This document shows positions 11,962 to 23,330 of a DNA stretch of 64,000 bases, piece after piece. The first letter of the stretch is position 1, and each line of letters begins with the position of its first letter. A model generated the notes under the pieces. The model was not told the origin of the DNA. It did no database searches and saw nothing but the letters and a program-made list of their open reading frames with translations. The position numbers and the translations under genes are program-made. Origin of the DNA: Periconia sp. R9002 (lineage: Eukaryota > Ascomycota > Dothideomycetes > Pleosporales > Periconiaceae); assembly GCA_023627715.1 (NCBI GenBank), contig JAMAHW010000002.1:434001-498000 (forward strand), read 5' to 3'.

Positions 11962-13219
11962 ATGAAAGACCTAATAACAGCGTACCACGACAACTACGGC
12001 ACGGCAATCGCCGTAGGAACCACCTTCATGGCTCTGACCACCATCGCGATTGCGCTGCGCTTGTTGGTGAGGCTGACGACGACGGGTGGAAAGTTTCAAT
12101 GGAGCGAGTTCTTTCTGGTCGCGGCGTATCTCTGCTTCGTGGGGCAGTATATTTCGTACGTTTACGGTGAGTTTTACGTGGGTGTGTTGAGGGAATGTTT
12201 GGTTAAAGGTTGCTAAATGGGACAAACAGGACTTGTGGAGTCACGACCTTTGAGGAAAATGACGGACAAGTATTTGGAGAAGTATTTGCTTGTTAGTCTA
12301 TCACATTCTTCGAACAAGAAAAGAGAACAAATATATACCGACGCTGCTAGATCTAACTCACCATCGATTGAAGCTTTTTCACTAACTCAAGCATTTCCCA
12401 CCCACAGATGATCTACGTAGGCGGCGAATTCTACTTCCCGCTCATCCTCTTCACCAACCTATCCACCCTCCTCCTCTACCGCCGCCTCTTCCCCGTCGCA
12501 GATTCCAAACGCTGGATAACCCTCCTCGTCATCGCCCACGTCGTCTGGTTCATCCCAGCCATGGCCGGCGAAACCTTCTTCTGCTCCCCACCTAGCGTCT
12601 ACTGGAAACATCCCGCCCTCATCCCAAAAAAGTGCTTCATGTACAGCAACTTCTTCCTCGTCGTCATGACCACTGAACTAGGATTGGACTTCGCCATGTT
12701 GATCCTCCCGTTGTATTACATATGGGGCTTGGTTCTGCCGTGGGGGAGACGGATCGAACTCATGTTTATTTTCTTGCTCGGAGGGTTGTACGTAACAACC
12801 GATCACCACTCTTTCACTTCTTAATGCTAATGTAGAACAGCGTCATCATCTCCGGCATCATCCGCATCAAACTAACCACCGAACTCGGCGTTCGGACCAT
12901 CGACGTGATCCAAGACGTCATCTGGTTAAACATCCACGGCGGAGTAGCCATCATCTGCGCCTGCTTACCAACCTACCGTCCTCTCATCATCAAGGCGAAT
13001 TCCCTCGTTTCGAGCGGGATCAGCCGAGCTTTCAGCTCGAAATCCTCTGGCTTGGGAAAGTCGTCGGGCGGATCGAGTCGTCAGGCGGGTGGAGTCGCGG
13101 TCGCGGATGGAACGATTGGGTCGCCTAGGTATAATAAGTATAATAGGTTTAATAGCTTGGATGAAGTGCAACTTGTTGGGATCAGTAAGGATTCTTCGTC
13201 TAGACATAGCGAGGTGTGA
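11962..13219 (+). CDS. Pth11/rhodopsin-like fungal seven-helix membrane protein
   Basis: Four exons, 11962-12166, 12230-12291, 12408-12787 and 12841-13219, join in phase to 341 residues. Hydrophobic helices are seen in the N-terminus (YGTAIAVGTTFMALTTIAIALRLL), in FFLVAAYLCFVGQYISYVY, in EFYFPLILFTNLSTLLLYRRLFP, in WITLLVIAHVVWFIPAMAG, in FFLVVMTTELGLDFAMLILPLYYIW, in LMFIFLLGGFVIISGIIRI and near WLNIHGGVAIICACLPTYRPL, followed by a Ser/Gly-rich cytosolic tail. This is the layout of the large fungal rhodopsin-domain (Pth11-like, non-CFEM) family of plasma-membrane proteins, many proposed to be receptors. The ligand is unknown. The third donor is ambiguous (GTACGT chosen over GTAACA because only the former keeps phase with the acceptor at 12840). 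The gene sits in the accessory stretch beside the epoxide hydrolase. Confidence 0.85.
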
Positions 13220-13588
13220 CTTGGCGAATTCTTTGGTCGAGCGACATGCACTGCTGTGGAGGGAAGAGGGAATGGAATAGTATTGAGATGTGAACGCCTT
13301 TTATTTGATCGCTACCGCGCTGGGACAATTCTTCTTCGATATTTTCTGACTCGCTGCACAAGTCGCGCGGGTATGGAGGTGGTTCTTCACTAAGAGAGTG
13401 ATATAAATATGCCTCACATTATACATTTCATTATACCTTCATGATAAACCGCTACATCCTGTGATATATACATCATTTCTAGAACTACCAAGATGTATCC
13501 GTGTTCCACTACCAGGTGTTCAATACCGGTCATATTGCTTTGCAGTGATGGGTGATTCTCCTTTTGATACTCTCCCCACCGTCTCCAC
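13220..13588. other. Spacer between convergent genes
   Basis: The 3' ends of a plus-strand and a minus-strand gene meet here. Only 3' UTR-like sequence is visible. Confidence 0.4.
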
Positions 13589-15319
13589 CTAATCCGTATT
13601 CCCATGCTCCTCAAACCACTTCTGATACCTCACAACCTCAGCCCTACACCTCTCCAACGTTTTCTCCAGCTCCTCAATCTCCCTCTCCGCCTCCTCTACC
13701 GCCTTCCTAGCCTCCTTCGGCACCGTCGCCGCAAACTCCCTCACCTCCCTGATCCACTCCTCATAGTACTTCACCAATCCCTTTTGCGTCTCAATCTGCG
13801 TGAGCGTATCCATTCTCCCTAGACTCTTAATCCCCGTAGCTTCCTCAAACGTGCGGCCAGGACAAAGCCGCTCGGCGTCCGCGCGGGAGGCGTCGAGGGC
13901 GGCTTCATGGATTGCGAGGACGCGCTGGGCTCGGCGACGATGCGATTCTATGATTTCGGCGCTGGCATATTCGTTTGGGACGGCGGTGGCTGCGGATGCA
14001 GCATTCTCGCGCTTCCATTGCGTTTCTACACGCAGTTTTTCGAGTTCCCACAGTGGGAGGTCGGCTTCTTTCTGGGCTACGCCGCCGGGGCAGAGTCGCT
14101 TCGCTTTTTCCCGGGCTTCTTTCAAGTCTTCTAAGTTGTGTGCGGCGTTGTGCGAGGATTTGAAGAGCGCGATGCGCGCGAGCCATTCGTCGTCGAGGGT
14201 TTGAGCCGAAGCAAGGGCTTCGTTATCCCGCGCGATATCTTGATCACAGTACTTGATCCAGCCCTCGTGGCACTCGACCTGGCGAAGCGGGTCTTCGGCA
14301 TCGTACTGAGCGCGGTAGCGCGCGTGCGCGCGAACGTAGTCGATTTCAAAGGCGTCGCCATCGAAGTTATCCGGCCAGCCGTTTTTCACATATAAAGGCC
14401 GCAAGATATCCTCGGAAAGCCAGCCGCTATGCTCGCCTTGGCCGGGGAGTTCCTTGAGGGTAATGTAATATTTGTTGATGTCGCGGAGGGCATCGGGCGC
14501 GGGGCGGCACATTTCGGCCTCGAGGCTGTTTTGGTTGGTGATGGTCGCGAGGATGGCCTCGCGATATTCGTGCGTGGAGGGTGCAGTGATTTGCTCGAAG
14601 CCTTCGTCGAAGGAGATGGATGAGGAGGAGGAGGTTGGCGGTATGGGGTCCGTGTCTTCTTCTTCTTCTTCGTCGCTCCAGAATTCACTGCTACCGGCCG
14701 ACGAGGCGTAGCCGTCGTCGTCATCGTCGTCCCATTCACTATCCCCACTTTCATCCCCCCAATTGCTCTCTTCTTTTTCCTCCTTGTCCTCACCATACCA
14801 CTTCGTAAACGCAGGGTCCGTCGTATGCCCATCAATCTGATCCACCATCCACATCAAATTCCTCCTGGCGTCATAAATCATACATGCGGAATGGTTTGCG
14901 TTGTTCGACAGCAGCGTATACCACGGGTACATATACTCCCCATTCTCGGCGTTAAAGTCCCCGGGCGGGGATGGGCTGCAGTACCGCGGGTCCCGGCCCT
15001 CCTTCACTTCAATAGGCGAGAGTTGATGGAAGAAGGTGCCTCCTTGGAAGAAATCGGGGTCGTTGGTTTCTCTGTCGTTGATGTAGGGGAGGATGCTGTA
15101 GAGGTAGATTATGGAGGCGTCGAGGTTGAGGGACGCGTAGGTTTCGAGGAGTTCGGCAGAGAGCTTATGTGGACCCCGGATAAGTGCTGAGGGGGGAATA
15201 TATCGCATTGAGATGAGCGTCTCGTAGATTTGCAGCATGAGATCGGCTACTTCGTGGAGGTTTTGTTTTTGTTCGACAGATAGCCTGGCCGCTGCTGCCT
15301 CCGGGGTTAGCGGTGCCAT
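13589..15319 (-). CDS. Hypothetical protein with acidic patch and coiled coil
   Basis: A single-exon frame gives 576 residues from the ATG at 15319 (MAPLTPEAAAARLSVEQKQN). The frame is open to 15424, but the upstream 35 codons look like leader sequence. I do not recognise the family. The N-terminal third is globular with a tyrosine-rich patch (YMYPWYTLLSNNANHSACMIYDARRNL). It is followed by an acidic region (WDDDDDDGYASSAGSSEFWSDEEEEEDTD in two parts, about residues 190-235) and a long helical C-terminal half rich in Glu, Arg and Ala (about 400-570), which suggests a coiled coil. No signal peptide or membrane segment is visible. Third-position G/C bias is coding-like and the frame is long, so it is probably a real gene of narrow distribution. 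It sits next to the repeat-rich interval at 15.3-16.2 kb. Confidence 0.7.
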   Translation of the reverse strand: MAPLTPEAAAARLSVEQKQNLHEVADLMLQIYETLISMRYIPPSALIRGPHKLSAELLETYASLNLDASIIYLYSILPYINDRETNDPDFFQGGTFFHQLSPIEVKEGRDPRYCSPSPPGDFNAENGEYMYPWYTLLSNNANHSACMIYDARRNLMWMVDQIDGHTTDPAFTKWYGEDKEEKEESNWGDESGDSEWDDDDDDGYASSAGSSEFWSDEEEEEDTDPIPPTSSSSSISFDEGFEQITAPSTHEYREAILATITNQNSLEAEMCRPAPDALRDINKYYITLKELPGQGEHSGWLSEDILRPLYVKNGWPDNFDGDAFEIDYVRAHARYRAQYDAEDPLRQVECHEGWIKYCDQDIARDNEALASAQTLDDEWLARIALFKSSHNAAHNLEDLKEAREKAKRLCPGGVAQKEADLPLWELEKLRVETQWKRENAASAATAVPNEYASAEIIESHRRRAQRVLAIHEAALDASRADAERLCPGRTFEEATGIKSLGRMDTLTQIETQKGLVKYYEEWIREVREFAATVPKEARKAVEEAEREIEELEKTLERCRAEVVRYQKWFEEHGNTD

Positions 15320-16668
15320 GTTGGTTGGTTCTGTTCTGAATTTTTGCCTCGAATCAAGTAGTGAATGACTATAATTCAATTGCTTCGATATAACCCGGAA
15401 TGTTAGCTTTTCTGGTGTTTCCAATGTTGTTTCTAGAATATAAGTATTTCTTTTTATTTAATGTCGCGTAAGACGCGTGACGCGTCCCTAGTGAATTTAG
15501 ATTGATAAGGAGTTGTTATCGTACGGAGGGCCAGGCGCTAGGGGCTAGTTAGGAATAGTAGGATTTTTCGTAGAACCCCAGGTACATACATATCACGCGG
15601 GTGTCAGAATATCAAAGTGTTTTCTTCTTCGCAATTGATTAGTGTAATCAGTCACGGTATCAACACTAGTTTGAATCTCAGGTAACGGGTGTTAGAATAT
15701 TCTGCACTTACAAAACAAGCCTGTAGTATAATAATAGAAGAAATCTATTTTCTTTAATAGTAACATTGAAAACTAGAGAAAGAATAGTAAAAATATTCTA
15801 AAGAAATACTCTCCTAGTATCCTACTCGCCTCTAAGAGAGTTATATTAATAGGAGGGATAGGTGCTTTAGGTATCGCATGTAAAGTGGCGAGTGTTATAA
15901 GTGCGGGTTCTTTCTACACCCGCGTGGATACATACAGGTACATGCTACTACTAAACTGATAAGCTGTTACCTACGAAAAGTTTTATCGAAATTTTAGGGT
16001 AAAAAATAAACTTCCCTAATTAGTAGCATAAGTAGTAAAAATACTGACGTCATAAGTGGATGACTTGACTTAAGACAACAAATTTATTTGGTGTCTTATC
16101 GTAAGGTATTGACGTATCAAAGAGTCATTACCTTCATGAAGAATTTCGAATTCATACGTATACTCGCATAGGTAGACATCGTTTTCTTCATTTAGAGAGA
16201 AAAGAAAATGAAAAACCCCCAAAAATGCCACCCATCTCACCTATCCCTCGTTGCATTTCCGCACCCAAAACACATCGCCTCTCCAACATCCCCTCTCTCT
16301 CATAAGGAAGGGAAGAATTTCGTACCCAAGCAAAGTACATCAAAAGAAAAAACCATTAAGAGAGAAAGTCAAAGACTTAAAACGCCAAAACCTAAGCTCA
16401 ACCAAATTCCCCAGCAAAATCCGGGTCCCGAACAGATTCCAAAGCCAAATGAAACACTCCTCATTCAGAAGAAGGAGAAGCCGATCCCGATTCCTCAAAT
16501 CCGAAAAATTTCGACACCCCATCAAGACAGTAAGAAGAACAAGAAAAACGCATCGAAAGAAACCGAACCATCCACACCACTTCATCCACACCTTCACTGA
16601 ACCCATTACCCACGACCATCAGTCGCTATGAAGAAAGCACGACACTCCGGCCTCCAACTTAGAGGGTA
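15320..16668. other. AT-rich gene-free interval with a repeat copy
   Basis: The left part (to about 16150) is markedly AT-rich and contains repeat copy 2. At 16208-16630 two overlapping plus-strand frames (130 and 126 codons) exist, but their lysine/proline-rich translations and mutual overlap look like a purine-rich chance effect. No RNA gene is seen. Confidence 0.5.
15540..15930 (+). repeat. Decayed dispersed repeat, copy 2
   Basis: The stretch 15705-15920 aligns with the reverse complement of about 43365-43160. Shared blocks in order are TGTAGTATA, AATAGTAAAAA, ATACTCT, AGTAT, CTACT, ATAGG and finally AGTGTTATAAGTGCGGG, a 17-base exact match (about 15891-15907). Most differences are C/T or A/G. 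The segment near 15550-15575 (TTAGGAATAG, ATTTTTCG) also resembles the reverse complement near 43600. In one frame the best block reads CYKCG, reminiscent of a Gag zinc knuckle, which is only a hint. Confidence 0.65.
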
Positions 16669-16932
16669 TCAACCAGCCCAGGATTCGCCTCCCAAAACAT
16701 CCATAGTAACGCCATACAAATCTCTCATAGCCTCGAGGATGCTAGGCTGAGGTTTGCTGCGGGCGATGATGGCGCGTTTGGAATTCACGGTAGTGACGAC
16801 GGCGACGACGACCTCTGCCGACTCGAAGCTCTTCACATGCTCAAGTGGCGAGGTAGTGTATGTGATCACTACGGTGTCTTTGTTGTCGTATCCCCGTTGA
16901 AGAATGATGACCTTTGCTTGGTCTGTGCACAT
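16669..16932 (-). CDS. Hypothetical 87-residue protein
   Basis: The frame runs from an ATG at 16932 to a stop at 16669 (MCTDQAKVIILQRG, ending in LGGESWAG). I do not recognise it. Codon choice is strongly G/C at third positions in the middle, unlike the AT-rich neighbourhood, which supports real coding. The translation has alternating beta-like stretches (VVVAVVTTVNSKRAIIA) and no signal peptide. It may be a complete small gene or the last exon of a longer one; no convincing upstream exon was found. Confidence 0.45.
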   Translation of the reverse strand: MCTDQAKVIILQRGYDNKDTVVITYTTSPLEHVKSFESAEVVVAVVTTVNSKRAIIARSKPQPSILEAMRDLYGVTMDVLGGESWAG

Positions 16933-17249
16933 ATTAACGGTTGATCCGATATATGATCTCCTTCTTTTCTAGCTCACCCCGGACCCTCACCTCTTACTAG
17001 AAGGAAGTAAGATTAAGAGTGCAGTGAAAACCGATTTGATATTCTGTTCGTAATTCAGACAAGAGGATTCTGACGAAAGGCACGCGTGGACAAAACGGTG
17101 ACATGTTTTCTTATACATAATAGGGCCAGTTGAAGTGACGGCGGCCCGTTTTTTGTTGAAATTTTATCACTATCGAGGTTGCGGTGCAACTCATGAACAT
17201 GAAGCAACGCTGAACTAATGAAAAAGGAAACTCAATCGTCAACTCCCGG
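16933..17249. other. Short gene-free spacer
   Basis: This is 317 bp between the small orphan gene and the end of the T-protein gene. It should hold the orphan's promoter and the T-protein 3' UTR. Nothing else is visible. Confidence 0.4.
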
Positions 17250-18674
17250 CTACTTCGTCGAAGGCTCTTTGAAGTACTTAGTGGCAATAAAGGGCATCTT
17301 CGAAACAACCGCCTTCCTCTTCTTCCCTCTGACCACAACGTCCACCTCCGTCCCGCTCTTGTGCATACCATCCTTGATATATCCCATGGAGATGTTCTTC
17401 TTCACAGACGGACTAGGGCACCCAGACGTAATCACACCAATCTTCTCTCCATTCTCATCCACAATCTCCGCACCCTCTCTCGCAGGCGCTCCCTCGACAA
17501 TCAGTCCCACGCGCCTCCTATTCACACCGCCTCCCTCCGATTTCTTCTTTAGCTGCTGCAGGATAACTGAGTCGCCGTGGAACCCGCCATTAGCGCGCCG
17601 ATCCTTTCCAATAATCCAAGAAAGCGCCCCTTCGACGGGGGTAGTAGAGTCGTCGAGATCGTGGCCGTAAAGGCACATGCCGGCTTCCAGACGCAATGTA
17701 TCACGGGCACCTAAACCAGCGAGCCGGAGGTCATCCTTGGCCGAATCGAGCAGGAACTGCGTCACGGCTTCAGTTGCGTAGGACGGTATGCTGATCTCAA
17801 ACCCGTCTTCTCCTGTATAGCCGCCGCGGCTTACAAGGACTTCGGCATCGGTGCCTTTGATGGTCGCAGGCATGGATTGGCCAAAGTACAGCGTCTTGAG
17901 GCGGTCAATGGACTTCTCTTCAAGAATGCGTTTGAGAATGTCGGAGGATAGGGGGCCCTGGAGGGCGATGAGGCCTTGGCCATCCAGGACTTTCCATTCC
18001 ACAGGTTGGTCAGGGAAATCCTTCTTCCACTGTTCAAGCTCCTCAGCCAGATATGCCTTGTCTTTTTCACGGCAGCCAGCGTTGGTGACGACGTAGAATT
18101 TGCCGGGAAGGCGGGCGATGACTGTATCATCTACAATGCCGCCAGTTTCGCGGTGAAGGAGGGTGGAAAGAGTGGAGCTGTATTCTTTGAGGGAGGAGAG
18201 GGAAGATGGGGTGATGCGCTCGAGAAAGGCCTGGGCGCCAGGGCCAGAGAAGTGATGTTGGACCCTAGATTCGTCAATATACCAGAATCGATGGAATTGA
18301 AATTAAGAAACATACATATGACCGACATCGAACAAACTGGCCTTTTCTCGAGTCCAATGGTGCGATTCGACTATCCCCAGGTCGCTATACTGGACAGGCA
18401 TGGAGTAACCGCCAAAGGGCACAAACTTGGCGCCATACTTGGAGTGAAGCTCATAGAGGCCGGTCCTGCCTAATTGTTGCTCCCCAACTTCGGTCGAGGC
18501 ATAACGGATGCGATGCTGTTGTGGGGAAGAAGTGTTTGTGGGGGTAGCAGTAAGTTTGCGGGGTCGTGAAGCTTGGACCGAGAGGCATCGGACGTGGTGG
18601 TGAGGTTTGGGGGCTTGTCGCAGTGCCGTGGAGCATGTTCTCCAGCCATTGAGTGCTACCCTCTTCGAAGCCAT
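17250..18674 (-). CDS. GCV1: Aminomethyltransferase, glycine cleavage system T-protein (mitochondrial)
   Basis: Two exons, 18674-18316 and 18264-17250 (intron 51 bp), give 457 residues. The enzyme moves the aminomethyl group from H-protein to tetrahydrofolate and releases ammonia in mitochondrial glycine breakdown. Supporting motifs are [46 protein letters not shown] (joined by the splice), [35 protein letters not shown] and the C-terminal barrel domain with [20 protein letters not shown]. The first 60 residues are rich in Arg, Ser and Ala without acidic residues early on, fitting a mitochondrial presequence. Length matches fungal orthologues. Confidence 0.95.
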
Positions 18675-19098
18675 GGTGATGTTAATGGTGACGAGCCAAA
18701 AATTGGAGGAGTGAAAGTGACGATAGACAAGCGGATAGCGACGGCCTTTAAGAGATACCTCACCGACGCTTCTGATTGCCCGATTCGCCCACTCTTTCCC
18801 GTCGCTCTTTCCCTACGGCAATACAATCACATGACACACGGGAACCTGCACGTTATGGATACATTCATCTTCATATAGACTATTTTATACATCTAATTAT
18901 TCATGGTTGACGTTGATAAACACAAATGAAGCTCATGTGGTGAGCTCTTATGACGTCCGCGCTTGGATCAGAGCAGCATCCAAGCTTTCTCTGAGCTCGA
19001 CAGCCCACCACAGCTCACCACCTCCACTGCCATCACCACCTCCGCCTGCCGCTCCCCCCTGCATTTCGCCTTGATACTCCTCTCGGGCTTCTGTCACC
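18675..19098. other. Divergent promoter between GCV1 and VMA5
   Basis: This 424 bp interval lies between two divergently transcribed housekeeping genes and is therefore probably a shared regulatory region. It contains a TGACGTCCGC element (about 18950) that resembles a CRE/ATF site. No TATA box is obvious. Confidence 0.45.
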
Positions 19099-20503
19099 AT
19101 GTCCAAAGGATCAAAGTACATCTTGGTGTCCTTGCCCACCTCCATATCCCCCTCCCATCACGCCGAAGAAGCCCTCACTGCCTTGCGATCCACCGTGTCC
19201 AACGAGAATGGCACTACCCACCCGTTTGCTATCCCAAACTTCAAGATCGGCACCCTAGATGCCCTCGTCCAGCAGGCTGACGATTTGGCCAAGCTTGAAT
19301 CGGTATGCGAGGGCGTCGTGGCCAAGGTCGGCGACAGCCTAAAAAATCTCATGGACGGTGACGAGGAGCGTACGCAGCAGCACAAAACCATCAACGACAG
19401 TGTGTAGTAGTCCTATGAAATATTTCTCCTTGCTACCATTCACGTGACTGATCGGTTGGTTGCAGAGCCCGTGGACCACTATCTGCGAACCTTTCAGTGG
19501 AATAAAATCAAGTATAGGGCAGACAAGCCCATTGCCGACCTGATAGACTCGCTGCAGAAGGAGATCGCCGGTATCGACAACGATGTTAAGGCCAAATTCC
19601 AGCAATACAACCAAACGAAAACAAATCTAGTAGCTTCAGAAAGACGACGGACGTATGCAGAGCTATTCCCTAACGGTTCAATATCCACACTAACACCCTC
19701 TCCAGAGGAAACCTGTCCACCAAATCCCTTACCGCAATCGTAGATCCCAAGCTCCTCATTCAAGACTCAGAGTACCTCGACACGCACCTCATCGCCGTCC
19801 CCAACTCCCAAGCCAAAGACTTTCTCAAATCTTACGAATCCCTCGCCCCCATGGTGGTCCCGCGCTCGGCCGTACAAGCTGCCGCAGACGACGAATTCAC
19901 TCTATTCGCCGTCGCCACGTTTAAAAAGCATTCCACAGAGTTCCTACACAAGTGCAGGGAAAAGAGGTGGACGCCGCGTGATTACAAGTACAAGCCCGGC
20001 GGGAAGGAGGAGGAAGCAAAGGAAGCGAACCAGCTCGCGCAGGACGCGCAGAAACTGTGGAACGAGGCGTTAAGGCTGGGCAGGACGGGCTACAGCGACA
20101 GCGCCATGATATGGATACACGTGCTGACCCTGCGCGTTTTTGTCGAAACCGTACTGAGATATGGTCTACCTCTGGATTTCGTCTGCGGACTTGTAGAGGT
20201 ATGTGCCTCTGTCACGCTCGTCCAGGCATCAGCTATAAGACACAATCTTCCTACCAGCATCCTCTATAAAAGGTTATTCCGCGCATACTAATCGATAACT
20301 AGACCAATTCCAAAAACGCCAAAAAGATAAAATCAAACCTCGACGCAAACTACTCGTACCTGGGTGGCAACGCCTTTGGTCGCGACTCCAAGGGCCGCAT
20401 CAAGAAGGACGACTCCGCCACTACCAACGATCTGCAGTCCGCCGGCCACATGGGCGATCAAGAGTACACGGCGTATGTTTTTTACGAGTTTGAAATTGTG
20501 TAG
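19099..20503 (+). CDS. VMA5: V-type proton ATPase subunit C
   Basis: Exons 19099-19399, 19466-19652, 19706-20198 and 20303-20503 give 393 residues, almost exactly the yeast Vma5 length of 392. Subunit C belongs to the V1 sector and links the peripheral stalks to V0, and it is released during reversible disassembly. Diagnostic stretches are FQWNKIKYRADKPIADLID, ERRRTGNLSTKSLTAIVDP, MVVPRSAVQAAADDEFTLF, RVFVETVLRYGLPLDFV and the conserved tail YSYLGGNAFGRDSKGR with DQEYTAYVFYEFEIV. The last intron has a textbook TACTAAT branch site 14 bases before its acceptor. Confidence 0.96.
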
Positions 20504-21253
20504 TGAGAAGTTTAAAGGGAGTGTTTAAATTTCCAAACGGGGGATAAAAGGGAGTAGTGCGGAGAAGGATAGCTAGCATTGGGCCGGACGGTGACTGACG
20601 AGGTGGAAAGGAACCATGTCTTCATGTGTATCTATCTGTGTGTGTGCTTGTGTAGAAATACCAACGCTTTTTCGAATTGATGTGAAGGGATTCTTTGAAC
20701 CTTTTCGGCTTGTTTTGTTACTGGATGTGTACATCAATGGACATGTACATACTTTTCCGTACTTCAAAACTCAGTTAGCATTATTCAAGGCAATGGGAGA
20801 CTAAAGCAGAGATATTCTAAGATACTACCTATACACACATATCAACGTCTCGACATTCAATCTTAGACATCCATTGAATAGGCCACATCAACTGGTGTTT
20901 AATGACTCTGCATTTGAGAGTGCAACGAATACGAACCTTCACACTACATTCATCTCAAACTCCAAACATTTCCCCTTCCATACTATCATAGCCGGCCGTG
21001 GATTCCCGGCCTAGTTTCTAACATGAACGTTACATAGTGACAACCAGGATGGACCTGCCGGTTTCGGCCTCCCCCACCAACAATCGTCGACCTCGGAGGT
21101 ACTACTAACGAAGACCAGTACGCTTCGATAAGAACGTTTTACATAATGACAGCCTCTGATCGATTCAAGATGATATAAAAGCTCTTAATGATTCCCCTCC
21201 ATTCCTCCAAAGATTCACCACTTTTGCGTTGTTGTCGCTGACACTCTTTGAAA
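20504..21253. other. Intergenic region upstream of the ureohydrolase gene
   Basis: This is 750 bp with the VMA5 3' end on the left and a promoter on the right. There is a GC-rich inverted GCCGGCC-like patch near 20990-21020. No gene is seen. Confidence 0.4.
21174..21181 (+). promoter_or_regulatory. TATA-box-like element
   Basis: TATAAAAG lies 73 bases before the ATG of the ureohydrolase gene, a usual fungal spacing. It is the clearest TATA motif in front of a gene in this window and suggests regulated expression. Confidence 0.5.
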
Positions 21254-22501
21254 ATGTTGCGCATCTGCACCTTACTGTGTCTTCTCAACACCCTCGTAAC
21301 CGCACACTCCCACCACAAGCAAGAGTTTTCACAAGAGAAATTGGAAGAGCTAGAGCGGAAATGGGGAACTGATGTCTGTCTCTACCCTCAAATTCCTCAC
21401 AAAAGAACTGCCATTTAACTAAATCTGCAGTGGGGCTTCTCCGGCGTGTCGACCTTCGCCCACCTCCCACACAGCCGCTGCCTCACACATCCAGAAACAG
21501 CCTTCGACATTGGTATAATAGGTGCACCCTTTGATACGGCCGTATCCTACCGACCAGGCGCACGCTTTGGACCTCGCGCTATCCGCGCGGGATCCTCCCG
21601 TCAAACCTCCTTCCGCGGCTTCAATCCACGTGCCAACCTCAACCCCTATACCTCCTGGGCAACCATCGTAGACTGCGGCGACATCCCAATCACACCCTTC
21701 GACAACACCCTCGCGCTGCGCCAGATGAGCGAGGCCTTCCAAGAACTAGGCACCCGACCCCCCAGAACCACCAGCACAACAACCTATCTCCACAAACCCA
21801 AACTCCTCACTCTAGGCGGCGACCACAGCATCGCCCTCCCCGCCCTCCGCGCGCTGAACAAAGCATACGGCCAACCCGTCGCAGTCGTTCACTTCGACGC
21901 GCACCTCGACACATGGCACCCAGCGAAGTACCCCTCAGCATGGATCGACGCCTCCGACGCCTCGACGCAATCCTTCTTCAACCACGGTAGCATGTTCTGG
22001 ATCGCGTCCACCGAAGGCCTCATCGCCAACGGATCCTCCGTGCACGCCGGACTCCGCACCCGTCTCTCCGGCGACGACATCGCAGACTACCACGACGACA
22101 CCCAGCAAGGCTGGCACCGCATTTCCACCGACGACATCGACGATATCGGCGCAAAAGGCATCATCGCCTCCATCCTCAAGCACGTCGGCACCGAAACCCC
22201 CGTCTACCTCAGCATCGACATCGACGTCATCGACCCGGGCATGGCGCCCGCGACCGGCACCCCTGAGCCTGGAGGCTGGACGACGCGAGAGCTGATTCGG
22301 ATTCTGCGCGGTATTGAGGACTTGAATGTCGTGGGGGCGGATGTGGTGGAGGTTTCGCCCGCGTATGATACCGCGGCGGAAACTACGGGGGTTGCGGCTG
22401 CGCAGGTTGTGTATGAGGTTTTGACGAGTATGGTTAGGAAGGGGTTGAAGGAGCAGGCGAGGACTGTTGGGAGGAAGGGGGAGGGGAGAGATGAACTTTA
22501 G
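21254..22501 (+). CDS. Agmatinase-type ureohydrolase with a signal peptide
   Basis: Exons 21254-21373 and 21431-22501 give 396 residues. The fold belongs to the arginase/agmatinase/formiminoglutamase family of manganese hydrolases. Metal ligands are present: GGDHS (169-173), DAHLD (Asp196, His198, Asp200) and DIDVIDP (Asp303, Asp305). The segments [23 protein letters not shown] and [21 protein letters not shown] favour agmatinase or a related guanidino-acid hydrolase over arginase. The first 18 residues ([19 protein letters not shown]) form a hydrophobic signal peptide, so the enzyme should enter the secretory pathway. Exon 1 ends in a weak donor (GTCTGT), but phase and the conserved KWGTDWGFSG junction support it. 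Substrate is not provable from sequence. Confidence 0.92.
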
Positions 22502-23330
22502 ATGAGAGGTTTGGGGAACGGTGTCAGGGATGAAGAGTTGGGGTGAACAGAGGAGGACGTGGAACAACTCGTTAGTAAAACGAGAAAAGAAAATAGAGCG
22601 GGTTGAAGACGAGCAGAATATGATTTAATTCTGACAGCCTGGGTACTATTTCTCAATCCAAACATAACGGTGCTATACGACACAGTCGAAATCACAAAAC
22701 CTCTCCTCCCCCCTCATCATTTTCCCTTCCAACCAACTGCATAGATAAACAAACAAATAAATACACTTCCATCACAACAACCAGTAATCGAAGCAGGCGT
22801 GGTACTTCAACACCTTCCCTTTTTTCTCCCCTTTTGGAGAACGGAAGGGTGGGGGAGTGGAAAGGAGAGGAGAGGGATTAGGGCAGATCGAGAGTCTTCT
22901 TCATCTTCAATGTTTTCTCTTCTTGCTAAGAAGATCAACTTCCTTGGAGAACCGGGTTTCATTACTTTCCGCAAAAAGGAGTAAGTAGCACACATCTCTA
23001 ATATGTATATCATAACACCAGTGGCACACGTTCTATTCATTCTCGCCATTTGTCTCTCTCATCTCGAATGGGGGATTTCCCGAAAGGTGATTGTTTGACT
23101 GATTGATTTGACAAGGATGAATGAAAATAAGCGTACATACATGAGGCAAACAGCGGCCTAATCAACGACTGCCATACGGCTTCCCTTAGTAAGGGATACA
23201 TACATACATACTCCATGTGACTGCTCGCGTCGTTTCGTCTCAGTGTCGACCTTATCCCCAAAAAAAGGGGGTGGGGCGCTCAACCCATCAATCCAACAAA
23301 AAAAGAATCCCAAGAAAATCCCCCTCGGTG

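Noticed and set aside
16208..16631. Two overlapping plus frames rich in Lys and Pro
   Set aside because: Both frames are open over the same A/C-rich DNA, which signals composition and not selection.
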